This document shows, in pieces, positions 47,001 through 64,000 of a stretch of 64,000 nucleotides of DNA (position 1 is its first letter; each line of letters opens with the position of its first letter). The notes beneath the pieces were generated by a model that did not search any database, was not told the DNA's origin, and was given only the letters and a program-made list of their open reading frames with translations. A program made the position numbers and the translations under genes. Where the stretch lies: assembly GCA_024449915.1 (NCBI GenBank), contig JAMZAV010000447.1, forward strand, positions 868,001 through 932,000, given 5' to 3'. Origin of the DNA: Sweltsa coloradensis (taxonomy: Eukaryota; Arthropoda; Insecta; Plecoptera; Chloroperlidae).

Positions 47001-48427
47001 CCAGGGCCTCGCGAATCAGATCCTCGCTCTTCATGCTTGAGCCACATCAAGGAAAGTATAACATAATATAGATTAATCAATTCGTATTTAGAGAAACCAC
47101 TCAGTCAAATCACTGATTTTCAGTGGGGGACATTACATGCAAAAAACCGACCAAGCCAACCCTGTAGGCGCCGACACCATAGACGAGTCCCTCATGTGTC
47201 TTTAAATATATTAGTATTTATACACTGCTCATTTTATTACTCTGTATTAAAATAAAAATTATATAGATTAAATAAATATAATAGACAAAATGAAGATCAG
47301 AAAATAGACAAATAATAGACAAATTATTGTGCAAAAGTAAACAGTATGATATAGCAAGGAGTAAATAAACAAATACTTTATTCATATAAGGAAACGTAAT
47401 GAAGTCAGCTACACAAACCTTTTCGTGTCGTCTAAACCCTTAATTAATTAATAATTGAAAATAGATGAAAATATAAAATAAATAAATTTATGCTTATTAT
47501 AAATGTACACATAATAATAATCTAGGTAATCAAATTTTGAAATAATAATATTACACCAACAAAGACATCAATCTCTGATAACATGTACAAAAAGTACTTT
47601 ATAAATTTATTTATTTATTTATATTATTTTTATTATTCGTTAATTTTTAATTTTTCTTTTATAAATTAATCGAAATTAATATAAATTAAAACAGATTTAA
47701 ATTTAAAAAAATTAAAAAGTAAAGTAATATAATATGTTAATTTCTCACATACTTCCATGCCCGGTTCTTGTCTCTCGTGGAACGGCCAGGATAAGCTTCC
47801 CCGGTGTAAGTGCTTCCTGTAGTGATTGTCGTCTGGATCACCCAGATACAGGGATATCTTGAAGTTTCCCTTCCCTGTTCCCTGGTCCTCACATGGGTAG
47901 ACTTGCTCGACATAGCCAGTATAGGGACCCTGACAGAATCACATGGAGGGTAAATATCTCAGTTACATAAAATATATTATGAAAATTTAGATAGTTAAGT
48001 AAGAACAAAATAGCAATGTGCATATCACTGTAGCACTTTGCCATAAATTGGTTGAATAATTTTTTATTAAAATCGGTTAAATTTTTAAGTAATCAGAGTT
48101 TGTGAAAAAGGTCAAAACATCCAGAAATGTCTCCTTTTTCTGACTGATAAACAATAAAAATTGAAAATGTGCTGTTTGGTCGTACATTCATTCCCTCTTA
48201 TGCGGTTTAATATTATTTTTAACTTTAACTTAAATATTTAATTTAAAAAAATAGGTGGACTAACATCATTGGAATAGATGAGGAAAGAAAGAAATGTGAT
48301 AAATGCCAGATTTATAAATTAGTGAATTTATTACTATACTTACTAGTTTTGAATATCCAAACTGTTGTGATTCACAAACCATCCATGCAACAAGTATAAG
48401 ACCCAGTAAAGCCTGCACTATCTTCAT
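44057..48427 (-). CDS. Secreted ML/DUF1091-like protein C
   Basis: Four exons, phase 0: 48,344-48,427, 47,753-47,929, 46,231-46,383 and 44,057-44,209, giving 188 aa. Signal peptide MKIVQALLGLILVAWMVCES; then GPYTGYVEQVYPCEDQGTGK, LYLGDPDDNHYRKHLHRGS, NIYMRRSNNYLLSDKHKGDF, GLKPDGYFIPF, GNYTFNDWEIPLDLPMPELE and VIGCWEVLANVKPKY, stop TAG. Its second exon is more like A (SLSWPFHE), its third and fourth are nearly identical to B, which could reflect gene conversion. The frame is intact and all splice sites are consensus. Likely a secreted lipid-binding protein, as for A. Confidence 0.8.
44238..44878. mobile_element. Hairpin MITE, full copy, ML-C intron 3
   Basis: Two arms of about 270 bp in inverted orientation. 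Visible pairs include GGGGAATCCCTAGACC with GGTCTTGGGATACCCC, TTGAATTTTTATCAGCGG with its complement-like partner, and TCTACACTCTTTTATC with GATAAAGGAGTGTAGA. Same family at 58,668-59,265 and one arm at 38,858. Confidence 0.8.
44914..45523 (+). mobile_element. GATGAGCG-type element, copy 3
   Basis: Begins CTAGGAAACCCTTAAGTCCC, TTGGATGAGCGTAATTGG; ends CTCGCTACGCTCATCCAA. Two A/T-rich modules remain where copy 2 has three. Located in ML-C intron 3 and absent from ML-B intron 3. Confidence 0.75.
45608..45677 (-). repeat. tRNA-like SINE head in ML-C intron 3
   Basis: The - strand shows GGTGGTCTAGTTGGCTAAGG (A box) and GGGTTCGAACCCCGG (B box). Acceptor ends do not pair, so not a functional tRNA. 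Confidence 0.6.
46460..46822 (+). mobile_element. 5S-rRNA-derived SINE with (ATCA)n tail
   Basis: The head contains ACACCGAAGTTAAGCAAAC and GTGGTCAGGGG followed by GTGGGTGACCGC, matching the internal promoter half of 5S rRNA. The body has GGATGGGACGTTAAGCCG, a word common to many invertebrate SINE and LINE tails, and it ends in (ATCA)n at 46,804-46,822. Such 5S-derived SINEs are class SINE3. It lies in ML-C intron 2 and not in ML-B. Confidence 0.8.
46850..47045 (-). mobile_element. SINE in ML-C intron 2
   Basis: GGAATGTCCAAGGATTGTAT, CCTTCATCTAGAATTGTCG and the diverged head word CCAGGGCCTCGCGAATCAG. Orthologous in position to those in ML-A and ML-B. Confidence 0.75.
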
Positions 48428-48493
48428 TTTGATTGGTTGATAGCGACTTGGCAGCATAGAAGTTAATAGTGAAAATGTTCAATAACCAACTCT

Positions 48494-48503
48494 TATTTAT
48501 ATC
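48494..48503 (-). promoter_or_regulatory. TATA box of ML-C
   Basis: GATATAAATA on the - strand, 67 bp upstream of the ATG at 48,427; conserved with ML-A and ML-B. Confidence 0.75.
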
Positions 48504-49116
48504 CACCTTTCACCTTCGGCTGATCTGGACAAACACGCATACTATTCTAGCTTAGAGTACGGAAGAGCACATCGTTATAGGCTCTTCCATATTTGTATTC
48601 GTAGAATTCTTTAGTATAGCTTTATCACAGTAACATTAAATTACATCAAACAATATAGCAGTAGATTATAGGAATGCATTGGAGTGTATTACTTTCGATA
48701 TGGAGTATAGGTCTGCTCCATGTTTTTCTAAACAAAGCGGTTGTATGCTGCAACGGTTGTCACATCTAATGATAGTTGATAGCTTTGTTTGCATGAAGGA
48801 TTCAATGCTGATTGGATTCTGAGGTGAGCGTTTACATGTCATGAAATGAACAAGGGATTCGATCTGTTTTCAATGTCAAATTAATGCGATCAAGCGGTAG
48901 TGAAAATTTATTCATCCCCTCATTGATTTAACCCTGCCGCAGGCGCGTATGAAGGGGGGGGGGTGGAATGAGGGGAACTTACCTCCCCATTTTTCAATAC
49001 GACTCCCTCACTTTTCACGCTGACCCCCCCACTATTCACGCTGGCACTCCCATCAAAAGATCTCTCTGTTCTGTTTCACATTAAATTGACAAGTATACCT
49101 CAAGTGTATACGTTAA

Positions 49117-49536
49117 CACACATAACAAAAACTTGTAGAAATACAGCCAAAGCCAAACCTTACACACTCAAAAGAAATGAGATCTTAAAAAAGGGCCAAG
49201 CTCATCTGCCCTTCCACATTTGCGCATTCTTAATTCATAAACGTACAGTGTCCCATAACAGCATCCTAGAAAAGCTTGGCAAAATAGAATTTGCGATTAT
49301 TAATTTAAACGTAATAGTTCAACCAAGTTCTTTTTTCTAATTAATTTAAACGTTATAACATGCAAATTTTATTTTGCCAAGCTTTTCGAGGATGCTGTTA
49401 TGGGACACTGTACGTTTATGAATTAAGAATGCGCAAATGTGGAAGGGCAGATGAGTTTGGGCCCCTTTTTTTAAGATCTCATTTCTTTTGAGTGTGTAAG
49501 GTTTGGCTGTATTTCTACAAGTTTTTGTTATGTGTG
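49117..49536. repeat. Long near-perfect palindrome
   Basis: Arms of about 200 bp with a short centre near 49,330. The pairs include ACACATAACAAAAACTTGTA, AAAGAAATGAGATCTTAAAA, CGTACAGTGTCCCATAACAG and TTAATTTAAACGT with their complements. The 84-codon open frame on one arm is a by-product. Confidence 0.9.
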
Positions 49537-50733
49537 TGATCTCATTACTTTTTCAAGTTCCATTGTAAAATTATTTGTTGAAATATAAAAATTTTATCAA
49601 AGTTGATTTAATATCTATGGTATTAGCAATAACAATAGACAATAGGATGTAAAATATCTAGACCCGGATTCATGTACATCCTGGGTATAGGTGATATAAC
49701 CATGGTATAACGACGGTTTAAAAGGACTGGACCCCAATTCTTGAGTTCGTGGGAGATGAGTTGAAAACGCAATTTGAAAACGAAGTCGTTTCGTTTTCGA
49801 AGAAATTGGTATTCTTGAACGGTATCGTAGAAAACGTCATGGGTTGTGAGTTGAAAGAGTATTGCTGTTATTCACGTGGGGTACGGTTCACGAAATCCAG
49901 ACACTTTAAAAAAGATTTGCGTACCAAAGAGCTCGAAAACGTTCTATATTTATTCTAGATGGCAGTGCCTTCATAAACGCGGGTCAATCGAAAGACGAGT
50001 TGCATGAAATGATTTGATTGTTGCAATTATGTAAACAAACAGATGAGCACGCTAATATTCGACACCTCGCTTTTACATTGTGTGTAGCAGCAAGCTGACT
50101 TTGATCATGACTATAAATATGGCTAAAAAGAAAAGAATATGTGTATTATTTCCGAACATTTTTGTAAATCCTAGGTGGACAATCATACTATTGGTTATCT
50201 GAATTAGGCTTTTAGTAATCAAAACTAGTTATTTGTGCGGGAAGTTTGTCAGAACAATTGGTTGTGCTGGTCTAGGGTTGGCTAGGCTTGTCAAACATGT
50301 AATGTAAGTATTTATTTATCTAGTCCTTTAGCCTAATGGAACTTTAGACCTACACTGTTGTATTATAAATAATTTTCTACATCTGGGCCTAGGCCAGGGA
50401 CGGTTCCTGATTTGTTTTATGAGAGTATAATGACACCTTTTCTCGTTCCACACAAAGAAGAAAAATTTTTAATGTCCGCCATTTGTTTACGTATCGCACT
50501 TTCCGCCTAACTCTGCTGTACCGTCAACAAGTGTCAAGTAAACTATGGTTACTTGTTGATTGTATGCCAAGTGTTTAAGGCTTATTTTAAAACCTTTATT
50601 TGGAAGCCTTCCAACAAACTTTTTCAACTTTTTTTTTCAAAAGAGACTATATTTCTATAACCTTAATGTCCATGTAAAATATGAACATTGTAGTCCCACC
50701 GTCTGGTCAGAATCGCTGGCCGACGTATTAGAT

Positions 50734-50778
50734 GTTAGCAGTAGTAGGCAGTAGTAGGCAGTAGTAGGCAGTAGCTAA
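50734..50778. repeat. Tandem GTAGTAGGCA repeat with inverted flanks
   Basis: About four 10-bp units between GTTAGC and GCTAAC. Confidence 0.85.
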
Positions 50779-52169
50779 CATCCTTAAAGTGATTTTGAGC
50801 ATGTTTCAAGCCATTTTTTCACCAAGAAGGAATAATCGTACCCCAATAAAATTTGGCATGTGTTGTCAGGTACCTAAATCCCCTCGATTGTGATAGTTTT
50901 CAAGTTCACATCACGTTACATGACGGCTGGGGTAACACCTCGAAATCACCCCAACTCTGCTTGGTGTATAAGGTGCTTGAGTGTGTAGCGCACCGCGGCT
51001 TGGCTGCGGCGCCCTAACGGGCACCTAGATCATTGAAGCCAGTAGATTGTGTGTATTCTTAACATCCGGAGTATTCTGTGTTCTTCGTCAGTACATAAAA
51101 AAATTATGTTGAAATTTACTAAAATTAGCCACTTCACGTTCATTTTTTGAATTTTTAGATCGCAGATAGTTGCTGTAAGATATCGTTTACAGAGTCCGAG
51201 TGCAGTTAAAACATGACGAAATAACTGTAGTATGGGGGGGGGGGGGGTTCGCCCCAGACCCCAGCTGCCGCCCTCAAAACCTGTTGATGGATTTGACCCC
51301 CCCCCCTCACTTTAAAAACGTTCCTACGCGTCTGCCCTGCCGCACTCGATCCAATACTCAAAACTGTGACATGCTTATTTTCGATCCGATCTTTTAAATC
51401 CGATCCTAAATTTTTGGGGATTTGATCTAACAGAACCGATCCTAGTTCCAAGTGGTTACACGGAGGATTGAAAAGTCGGATCGTATTCAATATTGTGTTG
51501 AATCATCCATGTAAACATAGCTAGTATTGTAATCGTGAACTAGTAATTATACTAGGGAGCAAAACGACTCAAGTCTACAATGCAAGTCTAACGGCACAAG
51601 ATCTGTTTTTTTGTCTGCGAGTGACTTTTCTCCAGAACGGCTGAACGGCTAAACAGATTGAGCTGAAATTTTAAACCGAATCGTGAAGTTTACATTTTAA
51701 GGAAAATCCGTTGAGATTTAAACTCACAATAAAAAACAAATTGAAAATAGGCTGAGAAAGTCGTATTTAATTAACGACAATGTTTTCTGTTTTTGAACAA
51801 TTTTTTATCAAATCATGTTTGCATCAGGGTTTTAAGAATTCGTTCAAATTGCTTCACGTACAAATGGTAAATTTTAATAATTTGATTTAAAAACGTTTTT
51901 TCGTTCTATACCAAGTACAAGATTTCTCCGATAGTAGTGTAATTTACAGGAAACCTTCATAATCTCTAACCTTAGATCTCTGAGTTATCGAGTAAAATAT
52001 ATTTAACACTCCTATTGAGAATCGCACTTTACGTGCGGTATTACAAAAATATTAAAAACAATGTTCAGTAAAAAAAAAAAATTGTTGGAAACTTGCAAAA
52101 TTGTCTTTTCTGTTGTTATTAATTTTCCAATTTAACCTTGGGGGAATGTGAAATCATTTAATTGACGAT

Positions 52170-52380
52170 TATAGGTCCCTCAGATGTCTAACTTGACTTC
52201 TGGAGTAAGATTTTAATCTCATAAAGGGAATGTCCAAGAGCTCTTACTCATTCCCTTACATTCGCATTAGCGCGAGAACAACCGTCGCAAAACTAAGATA
52301 GGATTGCCGATGGTGGGATTCGAGCTCGTTACCTCCGGAACAAAGGCCTTGCGCGACGCTTGAGCTGCATCTAACAGCCT
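52170..52380 (-). mobile_element. SINE copy
   Basis: GGGAATGTCCAAGAGCTCTT and the head region GAGCTCGTTACCTCCGGAAC; same family, diverged. Confidence 0.6.
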
Positions 52381-53462
52381 TGTATTCCCAACCCGCGCGA
52401 AAACAGTGATCACGAACACTTCAATAGCAATGTGAGGTCGTATTTCCGCTTCGCTCATTAAACATTTGTTAACGTAACAGCGTTGTTATTAGATTATTTC
52501 TAGTTTCCGTTCGTTTCATGATATGATATCAATATAAGAGACAAGAGTGGGAAATATACAGGCGATAGTTTGATCAATGTCATAGGAAGTGAGTATGTGA
52601 TCACGCTATCAACACCAACCCCCACTTTTCTCCCCCTACCCGTGGCTGGTTCTGACCAGTTTGGGCCCCATGTATCTCCTAGACTAGAGTTGCACATTAT
52701 TACCTAACCGTTAACGCGCCCTTAATCCAAATAAACCAAAAATGTCAACACGTCAGGCGGCTTATGCTGTTTGAACTCGACCACAGGCGAATACACACTG
52801 ATGCTTGGGACTTAAGCTGAACAACAGGTCATTCACGTTGTGGGTTGTTATCATTAGTATTATTAATTTATTTAGAAAATTGAGCAATTTTAAATACATC
52901 ACGTTTTATTCATTTTACACTTTGAAATACAAAACATTACAATTAAGTACCATTTTACATAATAACCAAATTTACTATCACATAATGGAGCTAGAAAAAG
53001 ATAAGTGTCAGTTTGGAATACAATAATATTTTTTAACAGCAAAGTTTAAAAATAAAATTATAGTAAATATCTACGCAAAAATGCAGCTAACGCTACATTA
53101 TCAACACATTCACAAATGCAAAACGCATAAATACACTTTTATGTTTTATCGATTCTCTATGAGGAGGTGCCGAGTAGACAGAAATTATAATTGAAAAATG
53201 CAAGCCCCGTCCATGTGACTTCAAGAATCACCAAATTTTAATGTCAATCTTGCTCGCATGTTTTTGAATAAATCGATTGTTAAAATTAGTTCAAAATATT
53301 GTAAGCTGTATTATCCCTTTTTCCATTCAAACAGTCTGGAGAAATCCACGACTCCACGTTTACATTATCAGGCACACCCAGCAAACAGTAATTTATGGCC
53401 GTTAAATGTAGGCACTTACATCACATCTCACAGACAAAATGTTCCGATAAGAACAGAGAGAG

Positions 53463-53467
<5 letters not shown>

Positions 53468-53494
<27 letters not shown>
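53468..53494. repeat. (AG)n microsatellite
   Basis: About 13 AG units. Confidence 0.95.
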
Positions 53495-53498
<4 letters not shown>

Positions 53499-53873
53499 AT
53501 TGAGAGAAGAATGTTTAGAAAGAAAGTTTCAATTAAAAACAAATGCAGGAAAAATATGAAACAATAATTTTAGCAAGGAAGAATAGGAAAAGAATATCGA
53601 AAGTAGAAAGTTATTAAACAGCAAAATGTAAATTGTTCATCCAACACTTTTCATGTCTCGTGCTAAGCACTTCTTCATTTCTTATGTACAACATATTTCT
53701 ATACTCCTGTCTCCAATGTAAGTTTAGTCTGAGATGGCTAACCACATGTTTTCTTGGGCACACACAGTTTATTAACATCGGCTTGCCAGTCCTGTCAAGT
53801 TTCCCCTCCTTCCATTTTTTCGGGATATTTACAAAAAGTCCCTCATAGCTCAACATTAAGAAATGGTGTTTCC

Positions 53874-64000
<10,127 letters not shown>

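Larger units (their letters stand above)
48510..53873. other. Spacer between ML-C and FAS copy 2, no gene seen
   Basis: Contains the ML-C upstream region, a long palindrome (49,117-49,536), a repeat also found near 5,400-5,720 (50,210-50,490), tandem GTAGTAGGCA (50,734-50,778), a G/C run flanked GC-rich repeat (51,230-51,310), the dispersed unit 51,835-52,380, and an (AG)n run (53,468-53,494). The 69-codon frame at 49,749 has no recognisable domain. The last 150 bp match the FAS 3' UTR of copy 1. Confidence 0.5.

Noticed and set aside
49086..49340. 84-codon open frame
   Set aside because: Lies on one arm of a long palindrome and has no domain.
49749..49958. 69-codon open frame
   Set aside because: Begins well but has no recognisable domain, no supporting splice context, and lies in repeat-rich spacer.

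Overview
The window is nuclear DNA from an insect, possibly a hemipteran, although order cannot be fixed from the sequence. Evidence: AT-rich, intron-rich DNA with GT-AG introns of 0.1-5 kb, many SINEs, MITEs and microsatellites, an animal-type fatty acid synthase (FAS), and a gustatory-receptor C-terminus with the TYhhhhhQF signature.

Layout. (1) 1-15,076, + strand: 3' two thirds of a FAS gene (pre-ER region, ER, KR, ACP, TE). Most exons read cleanly, but the ER/KR linker exon, the NADPH-loop KR exon and the pre-ACP exon are broken, so I call it a pseudogene. Its 4.9-kb third intron holds a 3.6-kb TTAA-flanked DNA transposon. (2) 18,762-29,190, + strand: a gustatory receptor (GR) locus. Three related long first exons (A, B, C) lie upstream of one set of three short C-terminal exons, like the alternative-first-exon GR loci known from flies. 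A is open; B has a 1-nt frameshift; C is split by a 1,757-bp TA-flanked transposon; the shared second exon has a frameshift. (3) 30,766-48,427, - strand: three tandem, intact four-exon genes for secreted proteins of 187-189 aa, probably of the MD-2-related lipid-recognition (ML/DUF1091-like) type, each with a TATA box. A SINE in the same intron of all three shows they are duplicates. (4) 53,874-64,000, - strand: a second FAS copy, facing copy 1 and open at the right edge. It reads cleanly through ER end, KR, ACP and TE apart from one extra base in a TE exon.

The two FAS copies thus form a large inverted pair around the GR and lipid-binding genes; their 3' UTR starts and at least one intron insertion are also shared. 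Fatty-acid synthesis, a secreted lipid-binding family and a chemoreceptor side by side could reflect lipid-based signalling, but that is only an idea from adjacency.

Most of the rest is repeats: a tRNA-derived SINE (about ten copies, nearly all - strand), a 5S-rRNA-derived SINE, hairpin MITEs, elements ending in GATGAGCG/GCGAGCGAAGCG, retroelement primer-site remnants, and simple repeats.
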